Source: Pseudomonas chlororaphis (GTDB lineage Bacteria; Pseudomonadota; Gammaproteobacteria; Pseudomonadales; Pseudomonadaceae). Taken from it: DNA of 62,500 bases. The DNA lies in assembly GCF_001921865.1 (NCBI RefSeq), contig NZ_MSCT01000005.1, positions 1-62,500 of the forward strand, in the 5' to 3' direction. Numbering within the stretch: the first letter of the stretch is position 1; each line of letters starts with the position of its first letter. The translations under genes and the position numbers were made by a program. Shown piece by piece: positions 9,701 through 18,053 of this stretch. Under the pieces are notes generated by a model, which saw only the letters and a program-made list of their open reading frames with translations, made no database searches and was not told where the DNA came from.

Positions 9701-10312
9701 ATGAAACGCCACGCTGGTTTGCTTGTGTTGTCCCTGGGCCTGGCGGCCTGCCAGAGCTCCAACCCCTATGTCGCCAGTTCCAATCCGCTGCCGCCCGCGC
9801 CCGCGCAAGCGGCCAGCACCTTCGATCGCAGTGCTTATCCGGCGCCGCAGCGCGACTATGGCCGCTATCGCAGTTGGGCCTGGCTCAACGGACGCCTGCC
9901 CAATGGCTCGGCCTGGGCCGATTCGGCGCAGGTCGCCGAGGCTGTCAGCAACGCTCTCGACCAGCGCGGTCTGCGCCCGCTGCACGACCAGCGCCCGGCG
10001 GACCTGTGGGTCAGCGCCGACCTGCACCTGGAAAGACGCCTGCGCCAGGTCCAGGACGACTATGGCTACGGGTACGGCGGTTACGGTTACAACCGCTACG
10101 GCCCTGGCTACGGCATGTACAACACGGTGCCGGTGGTACGCACCTACGAGGAGGAAGTGCTGGTGGTGCGGGTCAACCTGTTCGACGGCGGCACGGGCCA
10201 GCCGGTGTGGAGCGCCAGCGCGGAAACCTCGAGCCAAGGCAGCCTGAGCGAGCGCGCCGATGCGTTGCGCGAGGCTGTGGAAAAGGCCATGGCGGCGTAT
10301 CCTCCTTCTTAG
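9701..10312 (+). CDS. DUF4136 lipoprotein (first of two)
   Basis: A 203-residue predicted lipoprotein: [17 protein letters not shown] gives a signal peptide with lipobox LAAC. It is followed by a Pro/Ala linker and a DUF4136 domain beginning [12 protein letters not shown], with a Tyr/Gly-rich loop ([17 protein letters not shown]) inserted near residues 122-142. The function of DUF4136 proteins is unknown. The start has GGAGCC upstream. It is followed 41 bases later by a second DUF4136 lipoprotein that shares the [13 protein letters not shown] and ILANYPP/AMAAYPP landmarks, so the pair looks like an old tandem duplication in one operon. Confidence 0.82.
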   Translation: MKRHAGLLVLSLGLAACQSSNPYVASSNPLPPAPAQAASTFDRSAYPAPQRDYGRYRSWAWLNGRLPNGSAWADSAQVAEAVSNALDQRGLRPLHDQRPADLWVSADLHLERRLRQVQDDYGYGYGGYGYNRYGPGYGMYNTVPVVRTYEEEVLVVRVNLFDGGTGQPVWSASAETSSQGSLSERADALREAVEKAMAAYPPS

Positions 10313-10353
10313 CGACATCCCTTCAGGTGCACCCGCTCTTGTGGAGAAATATC

Positions 10354-10911
10354 ATGTTCCGCCCTCTTGCTTTACTGGCCCTGGCCGCGCTGCTCAGCGC
10401 TTGCGCCGCCAATCAGGTCAACCATGACTTCGATGCCAGCCGCGACTTCGCGGCCTATCGCAGCTGGAGCTTCAAGGAACCCGCCCTGCAATATCGCCCC
10501 GACGATCCGCGGATCAAGAGCGACCTGACCGAGCAACGCATCCGCCAGGCCGTCAGCGAACAACTGGACCAGCGCGGCCTGCGTCCGGCCGCAGCGGGCA
10601 GCAAGGCCGACCTCAGCGTCCAGACCTACCTGATCGTCGAAGACCGCCAGCAGCAGGTCACCACCAACTACGGCGGCGGTTGGGGCGGCCCGTGGAACGG
10701 TTACTGGGGCGCGCCGATGTACAACGAAACCCGCAACGTCACCTTCAAGGTCGCCACCATCCAGATCGACTTGCTCGACGGCAAGGACGGCAAGCTGGTG
10801 TGGCGCGGCAGCGACGAACAGATGCTCAGCAGCACGCCGAAACCTGCCGATCGCAGCGCGGCGATCAGGGAGACCGTCGGCCGCATCCTGGCGAACTACC
10901 CGCCCCGGTAG
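10354..10911 (+). CDS. DUF4136 lipoprotein (second of two)
   Basis: A 185-residue predicted lipoprotein. MFRPLALLALAALLSAC ends in lipobox LSAC. The domain begins with VNHDFDASRDFAAYRSWSF, a typical DUF4136 opening in which a beta strand is followed by the YRSW-type motif. A Gly/Trp/Tyr-rich loop lies near residues 107-125. A ribosome site GGAGA precedes the ATG at 10354. Cysteine 17 would be lipidated. No catalytic residues are evident, and a structural or stress-linked envelope role is only a guess. Confidence 0.82.
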   Translation: MFRPLALLALAALLSACAANQVNHDFDASRDFAAYRSWSFKEPALQYRPDDPRIKSDLTEQRIRQAVSEQLDQRGLRPAAAGSKADLSVQTYLIVEDRQQQVTTNYGGGWGGPWNGYWGAPMYNETRNVTFKVATIQIDLLDGKDGKLVWRGSDEQMLSSTPKPADRSAAIRETVGRILANYPPR

Positions 10912-10920
10912 GTCTCTATT

Positions 10921-10962
10921 CCCGCATGGGCTGAAGGTCGCCCGGACCTTGGCCCATGCGGG
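10921..10962 (+). terminator. Long hairpin after the DUF4136 pair
   Basis: An 11-base outer arm, CCCGCATGGGC at 10921, pairs with GCCCATGCGGG ending at 10962. An inner arm AAGGTC pairs with GACCTT. No clear T-run follows, so it may be a weak terminator or an mRNA 3' stabilising structure for the DUF4136 operon. Confidence 0.5.
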
Positions 10963-11075
10963 CCATTATCCGTCGCCGCGGATGGCAAGTTGCCAGCGTT
11001 GTGCGCGAGCCTTGACTACACTTCTTTCACCTAATGGAGGTCGTGCTCGGCAGCGCGCCGGCAAAGGAGTGCTCC

Positions 11076-13079
11076 ATGTTTCCCCGCACAGGTTTTCCCG
11101 GGCCGACCCGGCAGCGCGGCGCCATCGGCCTGATGGCCGCCGCCGGGCTGGGGCTGGCGTTGTTGACGATGCTGGTGGTGGTCGACAGCGGTCGTTTGTA
11201 CATGGAGCAGCGCAAGCTGCAGCGTGTCGCCGACAATGCCGCGCTGGAGGCGGTCAGCCGTGGCGGCACCTGCCAGGCCGGGTTGAGTGCGGCGGCCTAT
11301 GCGGTACAGAGCGCAACGCGCAACGGTTTCGTCGTCGATGCCGACAGCACTGTCGCCACCAGCTGTGGTTCCCTGTTGACGGGAACCGACAGCCTGCGGA
11401 CCTTCACCGTCGATGCCAGCAAGTCGAGCGCCGTCCGGGTGGTGGTCAGCGATACCGTGGCCACCAGCGTGGCGGCGGGGGTCAGCTCCTTGTTCTCGAC
11501 CGGCGCGGTCGCGCTCAATACCCCGATCAGTGCGACCGCCGTGGCGGCCGTGCCCACCCCGTCCCTGGCGCAATTGAGTATCCGCAGCACCCTGGGTGTG
11601 GTGGACACGGCCAAGTCCAACCTGCTCAATCCCATTGTCGGCGGGTTGCTCGGCGGCAGCGTCAGCCTGACGGCCGCGGGCTGGAACGGGCTGCTCAACA
11701 GCAACATCAACCTGCTCAGCTATCTCGACCGGCTGGCGATCAACCTGAACGTGGCCGCCGGCAACTACACCCAGTTGCTGAACACCACCGCCACCGCAAC
11801 CCAACTGATCCAGGCGGCGGTCAACGTGGTGCAGGCCAATGGCGCTACCGCGGAAGTGATCACCGCGCTGGGCAATTTGCAGGTGGCCGCGATCAGCGGC
11901 GCGCCGCTGAAGATCGGTGAAATTCTCAACCTGCAGACCGGTACCCCGACCACGGGCCTGGATGCCAATGTCCAGCTGTTTCAGTTGCTGCAGGCGATCG
12001 TCGAGCTGTCCAACAGCAAAAGCGCCGTGGCCGCGACCTTGCCCGTCAATGTGCTGGGGCTGGTCAACGCCACGGTACGGGTCAAGGTGATCGAGCCGGC
12101 GCAGCTTTCCGCGGTGGGCGATCCCAAGCTGGCCAAGGCCGACCCCTTGGGGGCAAACCGGATCTATGTACGTACGGCGCAGGTGCGGACGCTGATCAGC
12201 ATCAACCTGCCGGTGCTGTCGACGGTTTTGGGGCTGACCACCGCCGTGAGTAACCTGGTGGCGCCCCTGACGCCGGTGGTGAACGGTTTGTTGAGCCTGA
12301 ACCTGGTGTCGACCCTGGGCTCGGCGTTGTGCCTGCTTGGCGCCGGCTGCCAACAGATCTATCCCGACCTGGTGCCGTCCACCGCCATCGATATCAGCCT
12401 GGACGCCGGCGGGGCCGTTTCCTATGTCACCGATTACAGCTGCCCGACCGCGGGCGCCGGGACCAAGAGCTTGACGGCACGGACCAAGACTTCCTTGGCG
12501 GATCTGAAGATCGGCAAGATCGACCCGACCAATGCATTTTCCTCTTCCGCCGAACCCACGGTCGCGCCATTGCCGCTGGTGGACTTGGGCATCCGCACTT
12601 GTTACCAGTTCCTGGTGTTGCCGGGGCGTTGCGATCCGGTGGTGCATTTTGCCGCCGGGGGCATCGCGGTGATGGTCGATAGCAAGGTGGCCGGGACAGG
12701 GACCACCCAGGACCTGGTGTTCGCCAGCAACGCGGCGCCTTACCCGACGCCGCCGAACCTCAAGCAAACCACGGTCTATCAGAGCGCCACGCCCAGCAGC
12801 AATGTGGTGACCAGCCTGGCCGGTACCCTGGCGGGGATCAGCCTGACGATGTACGAACCGGTCAACACCACCCCCCTGGGGGCTATCGTCAACGGCGTGG
12901 GGAGCTTGATCAGCGGCGTCAGCAATATTCTCCAGCCGCTGATCAGCAACCTGTTGGGCCCCTTGCTCGACCCGCTGCTCAATAACCTGTTGTCGGCCCT
13001 GGGGATCAACCTGATGAGCGTGGAGGTGGGCGCCAACCTGACTTGCGGCCAGACCGGCAAGGCTTACCTGGTGATCTGA
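11076..13079 (+). CDS. tadG: TadG-like Flp-pilus assembly protein
   Basis: A 667-residue protein. The ATG at 11076 is preceded by AAGGAGT at good spacing, which favours it over the in-frame ATG at 11034. The N-terminus has the TadE/G signature: a basic stretch with RQRGAIGL, a single hydrophobic helix (about residues 11-36), then RLYMEQRKLQRVADNAALEA. The large remainder is Ala/Val/Leu/Thr-rich and extracytoplasmic. TadG-type proteins are inner-membrane minor components needed for Flp fibre assembly. The gene stands apart from the main tad operon and runs convergently into the kinase gene, sharing 16 bases of coding sequence with its 3' end. Confidence 0.83.
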   Translation: MFPRTGFPGPTRQRGAIGLMAAAGLGLALLTMLVVVDSGRLYMEQRKLQRVADNAALEAVSRGGTCQAGLSAAAYAVQSATRNGFVVDADSTVATSCGSLLTGTDSLRTFTVDASKSSAVRVVVSDTVATSVAAGVSSLFSTGAVALNTPISATAVAAVPTPSLAQLSIRSTLGVVDTAKSNLLNPIVGGLLGGSVSLTAAGWNGLLNSNINLLSYLDRLAINLNVAAGNYTQLLNTTATATQLIQAAVNVVQANGATAEVITALGNLQVAAISGAPLKIGEILNLQTGTPTTGLDANVQLFQLLQAIVELSNSKSAVAATLPVNVLGLVNATVRVKVIEPAQLSAVGDPKLAKADPLGANRIYVRTAQVRTLISINLPVLSTVLGLTTAVSNLVAPLTPVVNGLLSLNLVSTLGSALCLLGAGCQQIYPDLVPSTAIDISLDAGGAVSYVTDYSCPTAGAGTKSLTARTKTSLADLKIGKIDPTNAFSSSAEPTVAPLPLVDLGIRTCYQFLVLPGRCDPVVHFAAGGIAVMVDSKVAGTGTTQDLVFASNAAPYPTPPNLKQTTVYQSATPSSNVVTSLAGTLAGISLTMYEPVNTTPLGAIVNGVGSLISGVSNILQPLISNLLGPLLDPLLNNLLSALGINLMSVEVGANLTCGQTGKAYLVI

Positions 13080-15823
13080 TCCGGGTTGTCCAGTGGCAGT
13101 TCGATGCAAAAACGCGCGCCGTGCTCGCCGTTGTCGACGCTCAGGCGCCCGCCCATGTTTTCGATGATGCCGTGGCTCACCGACAGGCCCAGGCCGGTGC
13201 CGATACCCACCGGCTTGGTGGTGAAGAACGGCTCGAAAACCCGTTCCAACAGGCGCGAATCGATACCGCCACCGTTGTCTTCGACCCACAGCCGCATGCA
13301 CGAAGCGTCGCACTCGGCCTGGATCGAAATCCAGGGCGGCGTGTCTTGGTACTCGCCGTGGCTCGACAGGGCGTCGCGGGCGTTGACCAGCAGGTTGATC
13401 AACACCTGTTCCAGCTGGTCGGCATGGCCCCGTACCCGAACCTGTAGCGGCATCGGCCCGACCCGCAGTTCCACGCCCTTGCCTCGCAGGCTTTCGCCCA
13501 GCAGGGCCAGGGTTCCCTCCACGGCCTGGATCGGGTCGAAGGGCAGCTGCTCGACTTCCGAGCGCCGGCCGAACACCCGCATGTGATCGACCACCCGCGC
13601 GGCCCGCTGGACCTGGGCCTCGATGCGCTTGAGTTTGTCTTGCAGGTAGTCGATCGGCGCGTCGCCGTTGTTCAAGCGCTTGAGCACGTTGATCACGGCC
13701 ATGCGCATCACATTCAGCGGCTGGTTGATCTCATGCGCCAGGCCGGTGGCCATTTCCCCGAGGGTGGCCATTTTCGCGCTCTGGGTCAGTTGCTGCTGGG
13801 AGCGGCGCACCTCGGTGTTGTCGCGGCCCACGGCCTGGATTTCCTGAAGCTGGCCCTGCTCGTCGAATACCCCGCGGTCCGACCAGACCCACCAGGCATG
13901 TTCGCGCCCGGGCAGTTGCAGATTGATTTCGGCGGTGCTCACCGGGAACTCGACGCTCAACTGGCCGATGCGCTGCACGAACGCCTCACGCTGTTCGTGG
14001 GACATCCAGGTGCCGAGGTTGATGCCGGGCAGTTGCTCCGGAAGTTGCTCCAGGTAGGTCGCCAGTGGCCGGTTGCCGAAGGTCAGGGTCAGGTCCGGCA
14101 GGTAGCGGCAGATCATGGCCGGTGAGTCTTCCACCAGGATCCGGTAGCGCTCCTCGCTCTGGCGGATCTGCTCGGCGGCCAGGGTGGCGTCGGTGACGTC
14201 CAGCCACAGGCCGACCGCCTCCACCGGCAGGCCCAGGTCGTCGCGCAGCAGCCGGGCTTCGTCGAGCACCCAGTGGTAGCCGCCCTGGGTATCGGCCAGC
14301 CGATAGCGGCTGCGCACCGTGCCTTCGCGCAACAGCTGGCGGTTGCGGGCGAAGTACAGCTCGCGGTCGTCGGGGTGTACCCGCTCGGCCAGCGGCGTCC
14401 GCTCGCAGTCGGCCAGGGTCCAGCCGAGCAGGGGCTGCAGGCTGTGGCTGAAGAAGCTCGGCAGCAAGGCGCCTTCCTGGTAACGCTGGACATAGATCAC
14501 CGCGGGCGAGCTGGCAATCAGGTTGTCCAGGCGCGCGTGGGCGGCATCGGCCTGGCGTTCCTGGTTCTTGATGTCGCTGATGTCGAGCATGAAACCGACC
14601 AGGCGCTGCTGCTCGCCCAGGCCAATGGCCTGCCCTTGCAGGCGGTACCACGCCGGTTGCGGGCTGCCGGGGCGATGCAAGCGCACACACAGCAGCAGGG
14701 GCTTGCCGTATTGCAGGGCGCGCAGCCGGCTGCTCAGCTCCTGGCGGTCCGCGGGGTGGATCGATTCCAGCCAGCGTTCCAGCGGCAGTCTGGCGTGGTC
14801 GCCGTTCGGGTACAGGCTGAGGGCCAGTTGCGGGGCCAGTTGTATTTCGCCGCTCTGCGCGAAGAACTCCCACCAGCCGGTGCCCAGCAGCCCTTGCAGG
14901 GCCTCCAGGCGCTCCAGGTGTCGATGGTGCTGCTGCTCGCGCAGGCGCCCGAGCAACGGGCCGGCCAGGGCGGCGGCGAGCTGTAGCCAGTGTGTATCGT
15001 CAAGGTCCGGGGCCCGCTGGTGCGCCGGGTAGTTGCCGCACAGCAGCCAGGCGGCGGTACCGTTGTCGTCTCGGTAGGGCACCAGGAAGGCTTCGTGGCT
15101 GCCGAACAGGTTTTGCAGGCGTGGGTATGGGCTGATGCCCTGGGCGCTTGCCAGTTGCAGCGGCGCATCGCCGTCGAGGTTGTCCAGGAGGGTGCCCAGG
15201 GATTGCTCCGGCTGCCAGAGCCGGGGGGCGTCGTGAGCGCAGTATTGGCTACTGATTTTCCAGCCCTGATGTTCGTCCAGCAGGGCCAGGGCCAGGCTCG
15301 GGATACGCCAGTGCTGGGCCAGTTCCTGCAATTGCTCGTGCAAAACGTCCGACAAGCGCGCCAGGCTGCACAGGCGCAGCTGTTGGCTCATGCGGGCGGC
15401 GAGTTGCTGGCATTGCTCGTGGCTGCGCAACTGTCGGCGCTCTTGCAGCAAGTCGCCGATATCCACCAGTTGCAGGAGCCAGCCGGCGTTCCAGGGCTGG
15501 ACCCAGCCGCGCAGGTGCAGATTGTTTTCGTCCAGGCCGCGAAATTCCATGTCCAGCAGTTGCCCCTCCCAATCCGCCGGCATGCCCTCCAGGGCCAGGG
15601 AGTGGCTGGCGGTCAGGTATTCGAGCAGTGGAACAGGGGTGGTTGCGCAGTGCGGCCGGGCCAGGGCGTGGCGCAATGGCCCGAGCATTTCCAGGACCCG
15701 GCCCTGAGGGTCCAGGAACACCAGCAGGCCGTTGGCGGGAATGTTTGGCGGGGTCGAGGAGTCGCCGGCATTGGCTGGCTGGCGTCCGATAAAGCGGGCG
15801 AACAGCTTTTCCCCTGGATTCAA
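13064..15823 (-). CDS. pprA: PprA-like soluble sensor histidine kinase
   Basis: About 919 residues if started at the TTG at 15823, whose bases overlap the TadE/F stop codon. The longer frame upstream of this point encodes TadE/F in another phase, so it is a shadow. No membrane helix is seen. Order: a GAF-like region (about 130-310), three PAS regions with PAC motifs, HisKA with the phosphoacceptor in LAHEINQPLNVMRM, and an ATPase domain with NLLVNARDAL, VEDNGGGI, FEPFFTTK and GTGLGLS. In P. aeruginosa PprA pairs with PprB to control Flp/Tad pili and adhesins, and here both genes sit inside the tad locus. The start codon is the least certain point; there is no strong ribosome site, so coupling to tadF is inferred. 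Confidence 0.85.
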   Translation of the reverse strand: MNPGEKLFARFIGRQPANAGDSSTPPNIPANGLLVFLDPQGRVLEMLGPLRHALARPHCATTPVPLLEYLTASHSLALEGMPADWEGQLLDMEFRGLDENNLHLRGWVQPWNAGWLLQLVDIGDLLQERRQLRSHEQCQQLAARMSQQLRLCSLARLSDVLHEQLQELAQHWRIPSLALALLDEHQGWKISSQYCAHDAPRLWQPEQSLGTLLDNLDGDAPLQLASAQGISPYPRLQNLFGSHEAFLVPYRDDNGTAAWLLCGNYPAHQRAPDLDDTHWLQLAAALAGPLLGRLREQQHHRHLERLEALQGLLGTGWWEFFAQSGEIQLAPQLALSLYPNGDHARLPLERWLESIHPADRQELSSRLRALQYGKPLLLCVRLHRPGSPQPAWYRLQGQAIGLGEQQRLVGFMLDISDIKNQERQADAAHARLDNLIASSPAVIYVQRYQEGALLPSFFSHSLQPLLGWTLADCERTPLAERVHPDDRELYFARNRQLLREGTVRSRYRLADTQGGYHWVLDEARLLRDDLGLPVEAVGLWLDVTDATLAAEQIRQSEERYRILVEDSPAMICRYLPDLTLTFGNRPLATYLEQLPEQLPGINLGTWMSHEQREAFVQRIGQLSVEFPVSTAEINLQLPGREHAWWVWSDRGVFDEQGQLQEIQAVGRDNTEVRRSQQQLTQSAKMATLGEMATGLAHEINQPLNVMRMAVINVLKRLNNGDAPIDYLQDKLKRIEAQVQRAARVVDHMRVFGRRSEVEQLPFDPIQAVEGTLALLGESLRGKGVELRVGPMPLQVRVRGHADQLEQVLINLLVNARDALSSHGEYQDTPPWISIQAECDASCMRLWVEDNGGGIDSRLLERVFEPFFTTKPVGIGTGLGLSVSHGIIENMGGRLSVDNGEHGARFCIELPLDNPDQITR

Positions 15824-16257
15824 AACTGCAGACTCGAAATGGCGCTCAGGTTGGTCGGCAGGTTGGGCACCGTCCCGACTCCTGGCAGAACCAGCAGCGG
15901 TATGACCTGATTCAGTTTGCTGGTGGGGTAGTCGACCCGCACGGTCAGGACGCCGCCACTGTAGACCGCGCTGTAATCCGATGCGCTGAAGTTGAAGGCC
16001 GGGGGAATCCACGATAACTGGCTGCTGATAACGCTTTTGGCGAGGGTTTCGACGGTCGTTCCGTAGTTGGCGGTCGTCGGGTCGACCGCAACGCTGCGGC
16101 GCACCGCTTCGGCGGTGGCCTGGTTGAAGGACTGCATCATCAGCAGTGGCAGGCTGTAGCTGACCAGGCCATAAAACACCGCGAAAAAGATCACGAAGAC
16201 CGCGGCGAACTCGATCGCCACGGCACCTTTTTGCGTTCTGGGAAGGCCTGCTTTCAT
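15820..16257 (-). CDS. tadF: TadE/TadF-like pseudopilin
   Basis: A 145-residue protein starting at the ATG at 16257 (MKAGLPRTQKGAVAIEFAAV). The Gly-Ala-Val-Ala-Ile-Glu-Phe motif after a basic leader is the prepilin peptidase site of TadE/F pseudopilins (cleavage after Gly, Glu at +5), followed by a hydrophobic helix. A GTG at 16281 could extend it by 8 residues but lies inside a near-perfect dyad and lacks a ribosome site. It is the first gene of a minus-strand pair with pprA and overlaps it by four bases. Processing would depend on FppA, encoded divergently next door. Whether it corresponds to TadE or TadF is uncertain. Confidence 0.83.
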   Translation of the reverse strand: MKAGLPRTQKGAVAIEFAAVFVIFFAVFYGLVSYSLPLLMMQSFNQATAEAVRRSVAVDPTTANYGTTVETLAKSVISSQLSWIPPAFNFSASDYSAVYSGGVLTVRVDYPTSKLNQVIPLLVLPGVGTVPNLPTNLSAISSLQF

Positions 16258-16270
16258 CAGTGTGTCTACC

Positions 16271-16294
16271 CTGATAAGCACTACGTGCTATCAG
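16271..16294. promoter_or_regulatory. Near-perfect dyad in the tadF-fppA divergent region
   Basis: The left arm CTGATAAGCAC and right arm GTGCTATCAG are inverted copies with one extra A, around a TAC centre. The dyad lies just upstream of the tadF start and about 40 bases upstream of fppA. It is a candidate operator for the pilus regulator. No protein binding is known from the sequence alone. Confidence 0.45.
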
Positions 16295-16332
16295 CATAGA
16301 ATCATTCGCCGGAAAGGGACGGTTTTTAGCCT

Positions 16333-16803
16333 ATGGATACTTTGCTCGTCTTCGGTTGGCTGACGGCGTGCGCGGTGCAGGATATCTCCCAGCGTCGGAT
16401 CGCCAATCTGCTGACCCTGGGCGTGGCGGCTCTGGCGCTGGCGTACCTGCTGCTGAGTGGCAGCACCTGGTGGGGCGCCAGGGCGGCCGAGGGTGGCTGG
16501 GCACTGCTGTTGGCCCTGGTTTTCACCTTGCCCGGCTATGTCCTGGGACGCATGGGCGCCGGCGACGTGAAGCTGATGGCGGCGCTGGGGTTGCTCACCG
16601 ATCCGCTGCATGTGCTGGGTACTTTTATCGGTGCCGGCGCCACCAGCCTGCTCTGGTTTCTGCTGATCCCCAGGGGCTGGGTGTATATCGGACAAGGGCT
16701 TAGAACACACCTGCGTTACCTGGACCCGCAACAGTCAAAAAAATACGCTTTTGCCCCCTTCGTTTTGCTGGGGATGGTTTTGACTGTCCTCTTGATCCAC
16801 TAG
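16333..16803 (+). CDS. fppA: Type IV/Flp prepilin peptidase (A24 family, short form)
   Basis: A 156-residue integral membrane aspartyl protease. The two catalytic aspartates are D17 (AVQDISQRRI) and D78 within G-A-G-D-V-K. Several hydrophobic segments follow the standard A24 order. It lacks the N-terminal methylase domain of PilD, as is usual for FppA/TadV/CpaA enzymes dedicated to Flp pilins. It would cleave the two Flp prepilins and the TadE/F-type pseudopilin at the Gly-x4-Glu site in the inner membrane. The gene is divergent from tadF-pprA and followed by pprB, the same neighbours as in the P. aeruginosa locus. Confidence 0.93.
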   Translation: MDTLLVFGWLTACAVQDISQRRIANLLTLGVAALALAYLLLSGSTWWGARAAEGGWALLLALVFTLPGYVLGRMGAGDVKLMAALGLLTDPLHVLGTFIGAGATSLLWFLLIPRGWVYIGQGLRTHLRYLDPQQSKKYAFAPFVLLGMVLTVLLIH

Positions 16804-16822
16804 TCGCGAGATGCCAGCACTC

Positions 16823-16850
16823 CTATGTACATAGTCGGAAAGTAGTCTAC
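16823..16850. promoter_or_regulatory. Candidate regulatory motifs upstream of pprB
   Basis: A perfect 12-base palindrome CTATGTACATAG at 16823-16834 is followed by GAAAGTAGTC at 16838-16847. The same 10-mer occurs at 25320-25329 in the flp/rcpC divergent region. The two together are a plausible PprB target, but this is inference from sequence sharing only. Confidence 0.4.
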
Positions 16851-16946
16851 GTTTTAATCAGAACCTGCCCGCATGCCGCCGGGCCAGGTAGGGCAGTCTT
16901 GGGTTTTCCAGGCATGGAGCTGTGTGTGGACGGGGTGAGGTCTCAG

Positions 16947-17717
16947 ATGAAAGTGCTTGTTGTCGATGATCAACCGCTGGTTGTCGAAGAACTCTGCGAA
17001 TTTCTTGAAAGCAGTGGTTACCGTTGTGTTCCTTGCGAGTCGAGTCGACAAGCCATCGAACGCTTCAATGAAGACCCGGAGATCGGACTGGTGCTGTGCG
17101 ACCTGCACATGCCGGATCTCGATGGCATCCAGCTGGTCCAGGAACTGCAACGGATCGCCGGCAAGCTGCGGGTGTTCGAGGCGATCATGTTGACCGGCTG
17201 CGCGGACAAGCAGGATGTGATCAAGGCCCTGCGCGCGGGCATCGCCGACTACTACCAGAAACCGATCAACCTGGACGAACTGCTCGAAGGCCTGCAACGC
17301 CAGGAAACGGAGCTGCAGGAACGGCAAAAGAACCTCCATCTGGGGCACCTGAACCAGAAATTGCAATTCCTCTCCGAATCCATCGACGACCTGTACCAGG
17401 ACCTCGACAAGGTGCGGCGCCAACCGCAGCGGGCCCAGGCCGCGGAGCCGTCCGGCGAGGAAGGCGGCGAGGCCGAGCGGCTGGAAATCCCGGCGATCTT
17501 CAATCACTTGTCGCCGCGCCAGCTGGATGTCGCGCGGCTGGTGGGCAAGGGCCAGACCAACTACCAGATCGCCTGTGAGCTGGGTATTACCGAGAACACG
17601 GTCAAGCTCTATGTCTCCCAGGTGCTGCGCCTGACCCATATGCACAACCGCACCCAGCTGGCATTGGCCCTGTCGCCGAGCAATTCGGGACTGCGCCAGC
17701 GAGTGACTGCCCACTAG
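16947..17717 (+). CDS. pprB: PprB-like response regulator of Flp pilus expression
   Basis: A 256-residue response regulator starting MKVLVVDDQPLVVEEL at 16947, preceded by GGTGAGG. In-frame ATGs at 16899 and 16914 would add up to 16 residues and cannot be ruled out. The receiver has D7, D8 and the phosphoacceptor D52 in VLCDLHMPDLDG, and the conserved lysine lies in YYQKPINL. A charged coiled-coil linker (about 118-165) joins a LuxR/FixJ-type helix-turn-helix (LSPRQLDVARLVGKGQTNYQ and ITENTVKLYVSQVL, about 186-240). In P. aeruginosa PprB activates flp-tad and adhesin genes. Here the kinase is encoded on the other side of fppA. Confidence 0.9.
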   Translation: MKVLVVDDQPLVVEELCEFLESSGYRCVPCESSRQAIERFNEDPEIGLVLCDLHMPDLDGIQLVQELQRIAGKLRVFEAIMLTGCADKQDVIKALRAGIADYYQKPINLDELLEGLQRQETELQERQKNLHLGHLNQKLQFLSESIDDLYQDLDKVRRQPQRAQAAEPSGEEGGEAERLEIPAIFNHLSPRQLDVARLVGKGQTNYQIACELGITENTVKLYVSQVLRLTHMHNRTQLALALSPSNSGLRQRVTAH

Positions 17718-17726
17718 CCGGTATCC

Positions 17727-17759
17727 CGGCGCCGCCATCCCCGAGGGATGGCGGCGCCG
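17727..17759. terminator. Perfect 15-bp hairpin between convergent genes
   Basis: CGGCGCCGCCATCCC at 17727-17741 pairs with its exact complement at 17745-17759 around a 3-base loop. It lies between the 3' ends of pprB and the DUF3613 gene. There is no T-run on either side, so it is a strong structure but only a probable terminator. Confidence 0.5.
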
Positions 17760-17776
17760 TGGAAAGCCGTCAGGCG

Positions 17777-18043
17777 TTACTTGGCATCTATTTTCCCGCC
17801 CGCATCCTGCTCGTAGAAATCCGGGATTTCGTCGTTATAGCTTTTCAGCCAGCGTTGCATTGCCAGTTCGCGTTCGGTGGCGCTCGCCGTCTGCGGTTTC
17901 GGCGAGGCGGCCTTGTTGCGGTTCTGCAACAGCAGCCAGCCTTCAGTCTCCTGCTGCTGGGCCGAGGCGGGGCCGGGGTCGATGGCCTGGGCGCCCAGCG
18001 GCAGCGTCAGCATCGCCATGCAGGCGAGTATGTGCAGTTTCAT
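17777..18043 (-). CDS. DUF3613-type small periplasmic protein of the tad locus
   Basis: An 88-residue protein. The signal peptide MKLHILACMAMLTLPLGAQA has a likely cleavage after AQA. The mature part is small and charged, with a conserved-looking block TERELAMQRWLKSYNDEIPD near the C-terminus that fits the DUF3613 family. Similar small genes sit next to tadD in Pseudomonas tad loci. It is the last gene of the minus-strand tad operon, 10 bases after the tadD stop. Its role is unknown; a periplasmic partner of the pilus machine is a guess from position. Confidence 0.75.
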   Translation of the reverse strand: MKLHILACMAMLTLPLGAQAIDPGPASAQQQETEGWLLLQNRNKAASPKPQTASATERELAMQRWLKSYNDEIPDFYEQDAGGKIDAK

Positions 18044-18053
18044 ATGGCCTCCT

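Noticed and set aside
11031..13313. A 760-codon minus-strand frame over tadG
   Set aside because: Same-length shadow of tadG with His/Gln/Arg-rich low-complexity sequence and no start context.
15824..16297. N-terminal extension of the PprA kinase
   Set aside because: This part is the tadF gene read in another phase. Its Arg/Gln-rich sequence has no kinase or membrane features.
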